A DNA stretch of 64,000 nt from Robiginitomaculum sp. (GCA_021776525.1 JAJFFT010000003.1:18323-82322), one strand, 5' to 3'. Positions 8,508 to 17,439 are shown, numbered from the stretch's first letter. Notes: generated from the sequence alone by a model not told the origin. Made by a program: numbers and translations.

Positions 8508-10670
8508 CTAGGAAAACGGGTGTTTTTTCTGATCCATTTTTGGGCTGACGGTTTTGAATGTGCCGTTCAACCAGTTGTTCAGGTCTGAACAATACCAGCG
8601 CGAAAAACGGCGATCCGATGGCCCGCCTGCCAGATTGGTCCGCAGGTCCGTATTGGTAAAATCAGCCACCATGCGAAACGAAGGCAGAAATGTCGTATCG
8701 CGTCCGGCAGAGCGATAAACCTGACCCTGATGGATGGTGGCGCGGCCGCCTATGGCAGTGATCGGCCCGCGATCAAAGCCCAAAAAGGCTGGCAGCTTGC
8801 CGTCAAAAAAGATGTTGGTCATGGTATAGCTCTGCACATCTGACCAGGGCTTTGGGTCAATATTGAGTGCCTGGGCGGCACAATGGCGATAAATTTCGTC
8901 GCGGCTTTGTCCGGCAAACCATGGCGAAGTCTCGCCAAGCAATATGCGGTCAAAATTGGCATAAAAATCAACAAATGTGCCGGTCTCGGTTTGTAAAAAG
9001 CTGACCACATCTTTGCCCAAACCGTTTGCACCAAACACTTGGTCATAAAGGGCTTTATAAAACTGTTCGAACAAATATGCGCCCTTGGAGTTGGCATCAT
9101 AACATAAATCCCATTGCGCCAGAATGTTGCCTTGGGGAGTCTCGGGCAGCAGTGGGCGTAAAATGGCCATGAAGGCTTCGGCCTGGCGCGAAAAAACATC
9201 AAAGTGCATGGTGAACATATCATCTGTGGTCAGATCATCGCGGTCAGCCAGAATATCGGCAATGCGATCCGCCCTGTACGCGCCCATGGGCATGTTGATC
9301 GGGTCAGCCTTGCCAAGTGTGTTCAGATCATTATTGGCGGTGCAGATAAAGCCGCAATCGGGGTTATACTGGCGCGGCATGTCATTTTGGGCGATAAAAC
9401 CCTGCCAGTGATTTTGGCTCTGCCAGGCCGGGGTGGGGAACAGGCCGCTTAGCCCTTTGCGGCGGATCGGCACCTGGCCGGACATTTGAAAGCCGATATT
9501 GCCGTCTGTATCGGCGAACAGGTAATTCCAGCCGGTTTCAATCTGGCCATAGGCGTTCATGCCCGCTTTGACCGTGCTGGCGCGAAACATCGACAAGCCG
9601 GCCTCGACCGTGGCTGCACCACTGTCCGCGGCGGCCCAGCGGGTGATCAGGCAATGCTCTTCGCTGTGCGGATCACCTTCCAGCGTGCCCAGGTCATTCT
9701 CGTAAAAAGTGACGCTGACCGGGTCTTTTTTCTTGCGCTTGATGACCTCAATGCGCGGCGTAAAGTCGTGCCAGCACTCATCGTCCTCGCGATAATATTG
9801 CCCGTCCTTACACCGCTCGACCCAGCTGTCGATGGTATCAACAAAAGCATAGGTGGCGCCCCAGGCCAGATGGTTATTGCGACCAACCAGCACGCCCGGT
9901 AGGCCCGGCATGGTGCCGCCCATGGCCCATTGATCCTGGCTGGCTATGGCCATCTCGCACCACACATTGGGCAGGCGATTGACCTCTAAATGCGGATCAT
10001 TAGACAATATGGGTTTGCCGGATCGGGTTTTGCGCCCCGATACCACCCAATTGTTCGAGGCCATCATGCGCGGTACGCCGCAGGCCCACAGGATTTCATT
10101 GGGGACAATGCGATCGTGTAATGTCACCGTGTTGATCAGATCACGATCCATACCGTCCAAAAGACCGGGGAAAAGTGCGTGCAGTTTTTCGTCCGACACC
10201 CCGGCCTGCACCATTTCGATCAACAGCCGTTCAATCTCGCCTTGCGATTGCGCCAATGTCAGATAACCGACCATGCGCGAGATCAAAATGCTGTCTTCGG
10301 GGGTCCATGGCTCGGGCGTGTATCCAAACAGTTTGAACTCAAGCGGTGTGGCTTTGGCAAAGCCAGCATTGATCCCGGCGCAATAGGCATCAAGGCTGTG
10401 CCGTGCGGCATCAGAAAAGTTTTCCACATGGTGGCGGGTATTGGCGGACCAGTTCATGCGCCGAAAAAACAGGTCGATCTTCAAACTGTCATCGCTGGCG
10501 TCAAGAATTTCACTAAGGCGCCCTTGCCCCAATATGCGCATGAGCAGCATTTGCATGCCACGGTCACGGGCATGGGCATAACCCTGGCCGTAAAACATTT
10601 TGGCATCATCGTTTGCATTCACATGGGGCAGGCCGTTCTGGTCCCGCCAGATATGATAGCCTTGTGTCAT
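8508..10670 (-). CDS. penicillin acylase family protein (Ntn hydrolase)
   Basis: 720 residues, normal size for this family. The N-terminal part has HIWRDQNGLPHVNANDDAKM and GYAHARDRGMQM, family hallmarks of the alpha subunit. The predicted autoprocessing site is Ala-Ser205 in RMMASNNWVVSGRKT, where Ser205 becomes the nucleophile at the new N-terminus. NDPHL and TMPGLPGVLVGRN follow. Members hydrolyse amides such as beta-lactam side chains or acyl-homoserine lactones; the substrate here is not predictable. Most homologues are periplasmic precursors, but no signal peptide is visible, so it may act in the cytoplasm. It lies 110 bases upstream of msrP on the same strand. Confidence 0.88.
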   Translation of the reverse strand: MTQGYHIWRDQNGLPHVNANDDAKMFYGQGYAHARDRGMQMLLMRILGQGRLSEILDASDDSLKIDLFFRRMNWSANTRHHVENFSDAARHSLDAYCAGINAGFAKATPLEFKLFGYTPEPWTPEDSILISRMVGYLTLAQSQGEIERLLIEMVQAGVSDEKLHALFPGLLDGMDRDLINTVTLHDRIVPNEILWACGVPRMMASNNWVVSGRKTRSGKPILSNDPHLEVNRLPNVWCEMAIASQDQWAMGGTMPGLPGVLVGRNNHLAWGATYAFVDTIDSWVERCKDGQYYREDDECWHDFTPRIEVIKRKKKDPVSVTFYENDLGTLEGDPHSEEHCLITRWAAADSGAATVEAGLSMFRASTVKAGMNAYGQIETGWNYLFADTDGNIGFQMSGQVPIRRKGLSGLFPTPAWQSQNHWQGFIAQNDMPRQYNPDCGFICTANNDLNTLGKADPINMPMGAYRADRIADILADRDDLTTDDMFTMHFDVFSRQAEAFMAILRPLLPETPQGNILAQWDLCYDANSKGAYLFEQFYKALYDQVFGANGLGKDVVSFLQTETGTFVDFYANFDRILLGETSPWFAGQSRDEIYRHCAAQALNIDPKPWSDVQSYTMTNIFFDGKLPAFLGFDRGPITAIGGRATIHQGQVYRSAGRDTTFLPSFRMVADFTNTDLRTNLAGGPSDRRFSRWYCSDLNNWLNGTFKTVSPKMDQKKHPFS

Positions 10671-10758
10671 TATCTTTTCCTAACTGAACCAAACGCACCT
10701 GTGAAACGACTATGGTATGTCTCGATCAAAAGATCGACCCAAAAGAAGCGAGCCTAAA

Positions 10759-11295
10759 ATGCGTGATGCGCGCGACATAGCCAATGAGTTGTTGGTGATA
10801 AAGGCCCAGGCCGGGGACAAAAAAGCGTTTGACGCGCTTGTCCGTCACTGGTCGCCTATTCTGATGCGGTATTGCTCGCGCCTGACACAGGATGCGGACA
10901 TTGCACAAGATGCGGTGCAGAATAGTTGGCTAAAAGTCATTAAGGCGTTGAAAAGCATTGATGATCCGGCCTGCTTTCCGGCCTGGATTTTACGTATTGC
11001 CTCGCGGGTCTGCACCGATGGGTTGCGCCGTAAAATCAGTCGGCGAAAGGGCAGTGATGCCCTGGCGCAAATGCCAAATCAGACCACGGATTTGGCCCAT
11101 CATGAGGTGCTGGACTTGCGCACGGCATTATCGCAGTTAGGGGCGCAGGATCAGGTGCTGGTCGGCATGTTTTATGCGCAAGGGTTGGGCGTCGATCAAA
11201 TCGCCAGCATGCTGGGGGTGCCGGCCGGAACCGTTAAATCGAGACTTCATACTGTGCGAAAAAATTTGCACAGCCAATTAGAAGGAGACGAATAA
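10759..11295 (+). CDS. ECF-type RNA polymerase sigma factor
   Basis: About 178 residues from ATG 10759; an upstream ATG at 10717 would add 14 basic residues and cannot be excluded. Region 2 (about residues 20-85) contains the core-binding and -10 recognition helices (AQDAVQNSWLKVIKALKSI), and region 4 (about 120-175) has a clear helix-turn-helix (GLGVDQIASMLGVPAGTVKSRLHTVRKNL). The gene overlaps the following small membrane-protein gene by one base, the usual arrangement for an ECF factor and its partner regulator. Its target promoters are unknown. It is divergent from the acylase gene. Confidence 0.9.
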   Translation: MRDARDIANELLVIKAQAGDKKAFDALVRHWSPILMRYCSRLTQDADIAQDAVQNSWLKVIKALKSIDDPACFPAWILRIASRVCTDGLRRKISRRKGSDALAQMPNQTTDLAHHEVLDLRTALSQLGAQDQVLVGMFYAQGLGVDQIASMLGVPAGTVKSRLHTVRKNLHSQLEGDE

Positions 11296-11684
11296 TGAAC
11301 GAGTTAGATGAGGAAATCCGCAAAGCACTGTCCGGTGCCGAGCTTGAAAAGCTAAGCTCTATGGCCGAAGAGCCGGGCATGTTTACAATGATCTTTGACG
11401 TGTTTCGCGGCAAAATGCGGTTTTGGAATTTGTATGGAATGGTTCTGGCGTTTGCGGCCACGGGATTTGCGCTTTGGGCCGGGTGGAATTTTTTCCATAC
11501 CAGCGATCCACGCATGATGACCCTGTGGGGTATGGGCATGGGGGTTGGGGTGTTTTTTGCAGGCATGCTGAAACTGTGGTTCTGGCTGGAAATGAGCAAA
11601 TATTCGGTAATCCGCGAGGTCAAACGCGTCGAATTACAATTGGCCGTTCTGTCCAGCGCGCTGCGCGATAAAGGCGTGATCTGA
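11295..11684 (+). CDS. DUF6768-like membrane protein, likely partner of the ECF sigma factor
   Basis: 129 residues. The N-terminal cytoplasmic part (MNELDEEIRKALSGAELEKL to about residue 45) is acidic and helical. Two hydrophobic segments follow (about 47-66 and 77-99), then a short basic C-terminus. Proteins like this, which I recall as DUF6768, occur directly downstream of ECF sigma genes in alphaproteobacteria and may act as anti-sigma factors, but no zinc-binding anti-sigma motif is present. The start overlaps the sigma-factor stop. The stop abuts that of dksA, which is convergent. Confidence 0.6.
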   Translation: MNELDEEIRKALSGAELEKLSSMAEEPGMFTMIFDVFRGKMRFWNLYGMVLAFAATGFALWAGWNFFHTSDPRMMTLWGMGMGVGVFFAGMLKLWFWLEMSKYSVIREVKRVELQLAVLSSALRDKGVI

Positions 11685-12113
11685 TTATTTGCCGATGCGC
11701 TCTTTGTGCTCGTGGCGCTCTTGGGCCTCGATGGACAAGGTGGCGATCGGGCGGGCGTCAAGGCGGGCCAGAGCTATCGGCTCGCCGGTGGCTTCGCAAT
11801 ACCCATAAGAGCCGTCTTCTATGCGGGCCAGCGCGGCATCGATTTTTGCAACCAGCTTGCGTTGGCGGTCACGGGCGCGCAGCTCTAACGTGCGATCGGC
11901 CTCTGATGCGGCCCGGTCTGTGACATCGGGGTGCGTGCCGGATTGCTGGCGCAGGTTTGAGATGGTTTCACGGCTGCCGTCGATGATTTCGGCTTTCCAA
12001 TCCATCAATTTACGGCGAAAATATTCGGTTTGGCGAGGGCCCATAAAGTCCTCGTCATCGCTGGGAGCATAGCCCTGCGGCAGATCTATTTCCAGTGTTT
12101 CCGCTACTGCCAT
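11685..12113 (-). CDS. dksA: RNA polymerase-binding transcription factor DksA
   Basis: 142 residues. A coiled-coil region (about 30-105, YFRRKLMDWKAEIIDGSRETI to LVAKIDAALARIEDG) is followed by the TraR/DksA C-terminal fold with YGYCEATGEPIALARLDARP and ATLSIEAQERHE. Only the first of the four zinc-finger cysteines is present, the cysteine-poor form common in alphaproteobacteria, so no structural zinc is expected. DksA binds the polymerase secondary channel and works with ppGpp. In Caulobacter relatives it also lies close to fliX and flgI. Confidence 0.93.
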   Translation of the reverse strand: MAVAETLEIDLPQGYAPSDDEDFMGPRQTEYFRRKLMDWKAEIIDGSRETISNLRQQSGTHPDVTDRAASEADRTLELRARDRQRKLVAKIDAALARIEDGSYGYCEATGEPIALARLDARPIATLSIEAQERHEHKERIGK

Positions 12114-12274
12114 GACGGTCTCCTGTCAACAAACAACCCATGATCAATACGGGCGCGATTCCCGTTTTGAAAATCGCGGCGGAGTATAGCCATCGATTGT
12201 ACAGCGTCAATCGGCCAACTTGCATGAAAACATTAAATGAAATCAATGCGCTATAACATTTTCGTGATCAGGGG

Positions 12275-12697
12275 TTAGCGTGCGGAATCCAGTTTGGCTT
12301 TTTCCACCGCGGCGCGGATCTCCACATCGTCGAGAATACTTTCCAGCCGGGGGTCACCAGTTTGGGCGCGGGTGCGCTTTAAGGTCGTGTCCAGGCGTTG
12401 CAAAGCCCGAAGCGGAACGGCACCTTCTAAAAGGCCGATGCGGACATCAGATAACACATCCAAAAGCGCGTCGGCGCGCAAGGTTGCGGCCTTTTTGGCC
12501 TGGCGAAAATCCTCGCCTTCTTGCAGGGCGATGAGCGTATCAATCGAGGCAATCGGGCTGGTTATGGCAACCGCATTGGTGCTGGTGTTTTGCGCAGCTT
12601 CCCCATGCTGGGGAACAAAAGCACCACCGGCGCTGGCTTTGTTTTTGCCTTTGCTCTTGCTGGTGGCCTTGGCCCGCTCTGTGGATTGTATTCTCAT
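12275..12697 (-). CDS. fliX: flagellar assembly regulator FliX
   Basis: 140 residues. The variable, basic N-terminus (to about residue 45) precedes the conserved core: IDTLIALQEGEDFRQAKKAA, then LLDVLSDVRIGLLEG and the C-terminal DPRLESILDDVEIRAAVEKAKL, which match my recall of Caulobacter FliX closely. FliX couples basal-body assembly to activity of FlbD, the enhancer-binding activator of sigma-54 flagellar promoters. The gene is divergent from flgI, as in Caulobacter, with a CtrA-type site and a sigma-54 promoter between them. Confidence 0.9.
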   Translation of the reverse strand: MRIQSTERAKATSKSKGKNKASAGGAFVPQHGEAAQNTSTNAVAITSPIASIDTLIALQEGEDFRQAKKAATLRADALLDVLSDVRIGLLEGAVPLRALQRLDTTLKRTRAQTGDPRLESILDDVEIRAAVEKAKLDSAR

Positions 12698-12740
12698 AAC
12701 GTCTCGCTGTGTTTATGCGCCAAGTGTGGTCTGACGAGCG

Positions 12741-12755
12741 TTAACACGCCATTAA
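12741..12755. promoter_or_regulatory. full CtrA-type site between fliX and flgI
   Basis: TTAACACGCCATTAA is an exact TTAA-N7-TTAA element, the recognition sequence of the cell-cycle response regulator CtrA. It lies 44 bases upstream of the fliX start, so it most likely drives fliX, which is a CtrA target in Caulobacter. Assignment is by sequence and context. Confidence 0.7.
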
Positions 12756-12880
12756 GTATAAATGACCGCCCCGGCCAGATCTGCCGGTCTATTCTTGCCG
12801 GGGTCATGCATGGCCTCAGTGGTGACGAATTAACATGTTGAATTATAACAATAAAAATTCATTTTGGTGACTTAAAAAAC

Positions 12881-12896
12881 TGGCACGACTTTCGCA
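12881..12896 (+). promoter_or_regulatory. sigma-54 promoter of the flgI operon
   Basis: TGGCACGACTTTCGCA has a perfect TGGCACG -24 box and GG-N10-GC spacing. It is 38 bases upstream of the flgI ATG. The -24 box is identical to that of the flgF operon at 2672. Confidence 0.85.
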
Positions 12897-12933
12897 TACT
12901 TATGACGAACAATTCCTTTTGGGGTGCGCATTG

Positions 12934-14055
12934 ATGAGTCACGGTAAACGATTTCTGGTCATGGTGGTGGCAGGCTTGCTGCTCAGCTTTGGTACCGGAG
13001 CAGCGTTGGCTGGTTCGCGGATCAAGGATATTGCCGATATCGAAGGGGTGCGGGAAAACCAATTGGTTGGTTATGGTCTGGTGGTTGGGCTGAATGGCAC
13101 AGGCGACAGTCTGCGCAATTCCCCATTTACCAAACAAAGCCTCGAATCCATGCTGGAACGCCTTGGGGTTAATACGCGCGGCGCCAATTTGAAAACCGAT
13201 AATGTGGCGGCGGTGATGGTGACGGCCAACCTTCCCGGTTTTGCGACACAAGGATCGCGCATTGATGTGACCGTTTCGGCCATGGGTGATGCAGACAGCC
13301 TGCAAGGCGGCTTATTGCTGGTCACACCGTTGATGGGTGCTGATGGCGAAGTTTATGCGGTTAGCCAGGGCCAGGTGGCCATTGGCGGGTTTAGTGCTGG
13401 CGGTGAGGCAGCAACAATCACGCAAGGGGTGCCGACATCGGGCCGAATTTCCAATGGCGCCATTATCGAGCGTGAAATTAAATATGATCTGGCAGGCCGG
13501 AAAAGCTTGCGTATTTCCTTGCGTAATCCTGATCTGACCACGGCACGCCGTATGGCCGGGGCCATCAATGCCTATGCCGGTCTGCCATTGGCAACGGCCT
13601 TGAACCCGACATCTGTACAACTGGTCCGGCCGCCAAACTGGGACGGGGATATGGTCTCTTTGCTGGCCGAGGTCGAGCAATTGCGAGTTGAACCTGATCT
13701 GCCCGCCAAAGTGGTTATTGATGAAGTGAGCGGCATTATCGTCATGGGCGACAATGTCCGGGTCAGCACCGTGGCCATTGCACAGGGCAATTTGACCATC
13801 TCGGTTGAAGAAACCCCGCAAGTCAGCCAGCCGGGTGCCTTTTCCCAAGGCGGCGAAACCACCACAGTACCACGCAGCAGCGTAACCGTTGACGAAGATG
13901 AAGGCACTGGCCTGGTGGTGATCAAAAATGGTGTAGCTTTGCGCGATCTGGTCGAGGGGCTGAACGCTCTGGGCCTGACACCGCGCGATATGATTGCCAT
14001 TTTGCAATCCATCAAGGCCGCCGGAGCATTGCAAGCCGAGATCGAGGTGCTCTAG
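12934..14055 (+). CDS. flgI: flagellar P-ring protein FlgI
   Basis: 373 residues from ATG 12934; an in-frame TTG at 12919 adds five residues and is less likely. A signal peptide (RFLVMVVAGLLLSFGTGAALA) leads into the FlgI signature SRIKDIADIEGVRENQLVGY and GLNGTGDSLRNSPFT. The C-terminal segment has GIIVMGDNVRVSTVAIAQGN and ALGLTPRDMIAILQSIKAAG. FlgI forms the periplasmic P ring around the rod, helped by FlgA. It heads the flgI, rod-binding protein and flbY operon under a sigma-54 promoter. Confidence 0.97.
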   Translation: MSHGKRFLVMVVAGLLLSFGTGAALAGSRIKDIADIEGVRENQLVGYGLVVGLNGTGDSLRNSPFTKQSLESMLERLGVNTRGANLKTDNVAAVMVTANLPGFATQGSRIDVTVSAMGDADSLQGGLLLVTPLMGADGEVYAVSQGQVAIGGFSAGGEAATITQGVPTSGRISNGAIIEREIKYDLAGRKSLRISLRNPDLTTARRMAGAINAYAGLPLATALNPTSVQLVRPPNWDGDMVSLLAEVEQLRVEPDLPAKVVIDEVSGIIVMGDNVRVSTVAIAQGNLTISVEETPQVSQPGAFSQGGETTTVPRSSVTVDEDEGTGLVVIKNGVALRDLVEGLNALGLTPRDMIAILQSIKAAGALQAEIEVL

Positions 14056-14400
14056 ATGGCTGATGTGTTCTCATCCAATGCGTTTCTGGCGCAGACATTG
14101 GCGGCCAAGCCGGCCAACACCCCCAATGTTTCCGGTGTGCGGACCGAAGAGCAGGCCGAACAGGTTGCCAAGGAATTTGAAACATTCTTTCTGGGACAGA
14201 TTATTCAAGGCATGTTTGCCGGGCTGGACGGCTCTGCCGGGCCATTTGGCGGCGGCGCGGGGGAAAAAGCGTTTTCTGGTCTTCTTCATGAAGAATACGC
14301 CAAAGTCTTTGCCAAAGGTGGTGGCATTGGCCTGTCCGACCAGCTGAAAGGCGAAATTCTGCGTTTGCAGGGCATTGATACGCAAAAGGATCAGGGCTGA
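14056..14400 (+). CDS. flagellar rod-binding protein (FlgJ N-terminal domain / CheL type)
   Basis: 114 residues, a stand-alone Rod-binding domain without the muramidase half of enteric FlgJ. Motifs seen are AEQVAKEFETFFLGQIIQGMF, the Gly-rich GSAGPFGGGAGEKAF and LHEEYAKVFAKGGGIGLSDQ, characteristic of this domain. It caps the growing rod in the periplasm; peptidoglycan cleavage must come from a separate enzyme in such organisms. It starts at the base after the flgI stop and overlaps flbY by one base. Confidence 0.88.
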   Translation: MADVFSSNAFLAQTLAAKPANTPNVSGVRTEEQAEQVAKEFETFFLGQIIQGMFAGLDGSAGPFGGGAGEKAFSGLLHEEYAKVFAKGGGIGLSDQLKGEILRLQGIDTQKDQG

Positions 14401-14843
14401 TGGCATTGCATGCCCATAACGCCACCGATCGGGCCGAACAGATGATCCTGTTGACCCAGCGGCTGCGTAATCTGGTGGTGCGGGAAACCACTTTGTTTGA
14501 GGCGCGCAAGCCCCATGAAGCCGCCAGCTTTGCCGAAGAGAAAAATACGCTGGCCACCACCTATCGGCTGGAAACCGCCCGTATCGCCAAAGACCCCAGC
14601 TTAATTGTTGATGCTGCGGCTGGTCTGCGCACGACCCTGCGCGAGGAAACCATTCGGCTTGATCAGGCCTTGCAGGACAATAACAGGGCTGCCGGGGTGG
14701 TGCGTAAACTGACCGAAGGCCTGGTGCAGGCCATCGCCAGCGAAGCCGCCCAAACCCGGTCTCGCATGCATGGTTATGGTGCAAATGGACGGGTTACAGG
14801 CAATGATTCAGCCATTGCCATCACCTTGAACCGCGAAGTTTAG
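14400..14843 (+). CDS. flbY: FlbY-like flagellar protein (FlgN-type chaperone fold)
   Basis: 147 residues, almost entirely alpha-helical with heptad-like spacing (about residues 10-120) and a short C-terminal tail. It has no signal or membrane segment. Its place as third gene after flgI and the rod-binding protein matches flbY in Caulobacter, and the composition fits the FlgN family of export chaperones. The start overlaps the previous stop (TGATG). The name rests mainly on synteny, so it is moderate confidence. Confidence 0.6.
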   Translation: MALHAHNATDRAEQMILLTQRLRNLVVRETTLFEARKPHEAASFAEEKNTLATTYRLETARIAKDPSLIVDAAAGLRTTLREETIRLDQALQDNNRAAGVVRKLTEGLVQAIASEAAQTRSRMHGYGANGRVTGNDSAIAITLNREV

Positions 14844-14948
14844 GGCCCAAGCTTAGAGCAGTATATTTCCCCATCAGGCAAGTTTAAGCGCATTATTGTG
14901 CTTTGACTGCAACACTATACCGCAATCTTGATCAAACGGTCAGGGTTG

Positions 14949-14976
14949 TTGACAGTTTGCTTTGACACAATATGTG
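14949..14976 (+). promoter_or_regulatory. possible housekeeping promoter of the TonB-dependent receptor
   Basis: TTGACA (14949-14954) is followed after 16 bases by TATGTG, a weak -10 match, about 90 bases upstream of the receptor start. No palindrome that would serve as a Fur or other operator is clear in the 14844-15065 gap. Confidence 0.3.
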
Positions 14977-15065
14977 GACTCAATGGAATTTCACTCCCAG
15001 CGCATCACGAGAATGCGTCTAACCGTTAGTAGCGCTGCATAAGGCGTTCGTTTAGGGAGATGATC

Positions 15066-17282
15066 ATGAACCTCAAATCACTTGGCCTTGGCGGTACGGC
15101 TCTAACCAGCCTTGCTGTCCTCATGTCACAAGGCATGTATGTAACACCTGCTGCGGCGCAAAGCGCCCGTGAAGATGCGATTATCGTGACGGCACGTAAA
15201 CGGACAGAAAGTCTGTTTGAAACACCCGCAGCGATTAGCGCCTTTACGCCAGAACTATTGGAAGATCGCAATATTTCCAACCTGGATGATGTTGGCAAAT
15301 ACGTGCCTAACCTGACCATTACCCGCTATGGTGTTGGTAATACGGCACAGGCCGCAGTGTTTATTCGGGGCATTGGTTTACAGGATCATATTATTACCAC
15401 TGATCCGGGCGTGGGTGTGTATCTGGACGGGGTTTATCTTGGCCGCCAGATGGGCGCCAATTTATCCTTAAGTAATATCGAACGTATCGAGGTTTTGCGC
15501 GGTCCCCAAGGGACGCTTTACGGGCGTAATACGCTGGGCGGCGCGGTCAATATCATCACCAAAAAACCTGGCGATGAAGAAACCGCAACGATCAGTGTCA
15601 AAGGCGGAACGCGCGGCCGGGTTGCGGCGGATTTCTATTCCAATTTTGCCATGAGTGACCAGTTCGCCATTTCCACCAGTGGTGCCTTTAAACGGCGCAA
15701 CGGGGTTGGTGATTTCCTCAATCTGCCAAGCGCGGATAAGCGCGTAGGCGAAGAGAACGAATTTAGCGGCCGTATTGTTGCGCGCTGGGAGCCCAGCGCC
15801 ACATTCTCGACCCTGTTCTCGCTGGATGGAATGAGCGCCCACAACGGTTTGTCGCCGTATACCATTGGCTTTGATGCTTCGATCCCGGCGCCCGATCCGA
15901 ACAATATTTTTGACGGCAGCTTTCCTTTGCTAAACGCCAGTCTGTTGCCGGCCAACCCCGATGACAACAACACCACCGTTGCCGGGCTGGACAGCACCAC
16001 AAACCGGACGTTTGGTGTTTCGATCACGTCAGAATGGGAAGCCAGCGAAAACCTGACGGCTAAGGTCATCGCCAGCTATCGCAGCTCGGATTACACCGGT
16101 GGTCTGGATGATGATGCCACGGCTTTGCGTCTTTCGGAATTTCCAGAAAACGGCAATGCCCAACAATCGTCATTGGAACTGCAATTGAATGGCCAATATG
16201 GCGCACTGGATTTTGTCAGTGGCCTTTATTATTTCCACGAAGTTGGCGAAACAGAATCTGGCCCATGGGTTTTCAGCCCGTTTAATACCCCCGGCGCAGT
16301 CGAAGGTTTTGGTGATTTCGGGTTTTTTGACCTCAATCAGACAACCGACAGCTATGCGGCCTTTACCAATGTTAAATACGCGCTCAGCGACCGCCTTTCG
16401 GTGGGTGCCGGTGTGCGCTATTCGCGCGATGAAAAAGACGCGGATGCACAATTCCCGACCTTTGCAACACGCAAATTTCTGAGTGAAAATTTTGATGCGT
16501 TCACCTGGGATGTTAATGCCAGTTATAATGTACGTGACGATGTTTTCGTCTATGGACAGATTCAGCGCGGCTATCAAACCGGCGGTTTCCCGCCGCGTCC
16601 CTTTGGCGGCGCAGCACAGTTTGCATCGTTTGATAAAACCACATCAACCAATTTCGAAGTTGGCGCCAAAGGACGGATGTCTGATTATCTGACGCTGATG
16701 GTTTCCGGTTTCTGGACCAATTACAATGATCTGGCCCTGCCGTTTTCCGACACCACAGCGGGCGGTGGTTTTGTCACCATTATTGCCAATGCCGGCAAGT
16801 CGCGCTCTCGCGGCGTCGAGGTTGAAGGCTCGCTTTACCTGAGCGACAATTTCAGCATTAACGGCTCAATCGGTTATATGGATGCCGAGATCAGACGCGT
16901 TGATCCCGGCACCATTGGTATTGCTCTTGGTGATACCCCCGCATTGACACCTGATCTGACGTTCTCGATCGCGCCCAAGATCACCATGCCGCTCGAAAAC
17001 GGCGATACAGTGACTTTTAATGCGGATTATTCCTATCGCGGCAGCATGTTTGGCCAGTCGATCAACAGGGCCAGCGAAAAGCTGAAAAGCCGTGGACTGA
17101 CAGGCTTTTCACTGGATTATCAGTCAACCGAAGGAGGCTGGACACTGGGTCTTTATGGCGAGAACATCTTTAACAAGGTGTATGATCAAGGTCGTCTGCA
17201 ACAGGCCGGTTTTGTCGGTATCGTACGCAGTAATGACCGTTCCGAGTTTGGCATTCGTTTGAAAAAACGCTTTGGCGGATAA
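15066..17282 (+). CDS. TonB-dependent outer-membrane receptor
   Basis: About 738 residues. The signal peptide ends in TPAAAQS, followed by a TonB-box-like segment (EDAIIVTARKR), the plug domain (about 45-160, with IRGIGLQDHI, VGVYLDGVYLGRQMG and VLRGPQGTLYGRNTLGGAVN) and a 22-strand barrel ending in a terminal Phe-x-x motif (RLKKRFGG). It imports a scarce ligand such as a siderophore, vitamin or glycan fragment; nothing nearby fixes the ligand. ATG 15066 is preferred to 15060 because GGGAG then sits at proper spacing. A strong terminator follows. Confidence 0.93.
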   Translation: MNLKSLGLGGTALTSLAVLMSQGMYVTPAAAQSAREDAIIVTARKRTESLFETPAAISAFTPELLEDRNISNLDDVGKYVPNLTITRYGVGNTAQAAVFIRGIGLQDHIITTDPGVGVYLDGVYLGRQMGANLSLSNIERIEVLRGPQGTLYGRNTLGGAVNIITKKPGDEETATISVKGGTRGRVAADFYSNFAMSDQFAISTSGAFKRRNGVGDFLNLPSADKRVGEENEFSGRIVARWEPSATFSTLFSLDGMSAHNGLSPYTIGFDASIPAPDPNNIFDGSFPLLNASLLPANPDDNNTTVAGLDSTTNRTFGVSITSEWEASENLTAKVIASYRSSDYTGGLDDDATALRLSEFPENGNAQQSSLELQLNGQYGALDFVSGLYYFHEVGETESGPWVFSPFNTPGAVEGFGDFGFFDLNQTTDSYAAFTNVKYALSDRLSVGAGVRYSRDEKDADAQFPTFATRKFLSENFDAFTWDVNASYNVRDDVFVYGQIQRGYQTGGFPPRPFGGAAQFASFDKTTSTNFEVGAKGRMSDYLTLMVSGFWTNYNDLALPFSDTTAGGGFVTIIANAGKSRSRGVEVEGSLYLSDNFSINGSIGYMDAEIRRVDPGTIGIALGDTPALTPDLTFSIAPKITMPLENGDTVTFNADYSYRGSMFGQSINRASEKLKSRGLTGFSLDYQSTEGGWTLGLYGENIFNKVYDQGRLQQAGFVGIVRSNDRSEFGIRLKKRFGG

Positions 17283-17306
17283 GGCATTGTCTTTTGGCAG
17301 AAAGAA

Positions 17307-17335
17307 GGTCGCCGGTTTTGCCGGCGGCCTTTTTT
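17307..17335 (+). terminator. rho-independent terminator after the TonB-dependent receptor
   Basis: GGTCGCCGG-TTTT-GCCGGCGGCC followed by TTTTTT forms a GC-rich nine-pair stem (one G-T pair) with a U tract, 25 bases after the receptor stop. Confidence 0.9.
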
Positions 17336-17439
17336 AATGATATTCCGGCAATGACAATTGGTCGCGCTTTTGGCGCATAAAAGCATGATATAATGCACGG
17401 CATATGGTCACTTTCTTAATGTGTTTCAGAGGTCTTGTG

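Noticed and set aside
13312..14034. Long open frame (240 codons) on the minus strand inside flgI.
   Set aside because: It is antisense to a clear flgI gene, has unusual composition and no recognisable domain.
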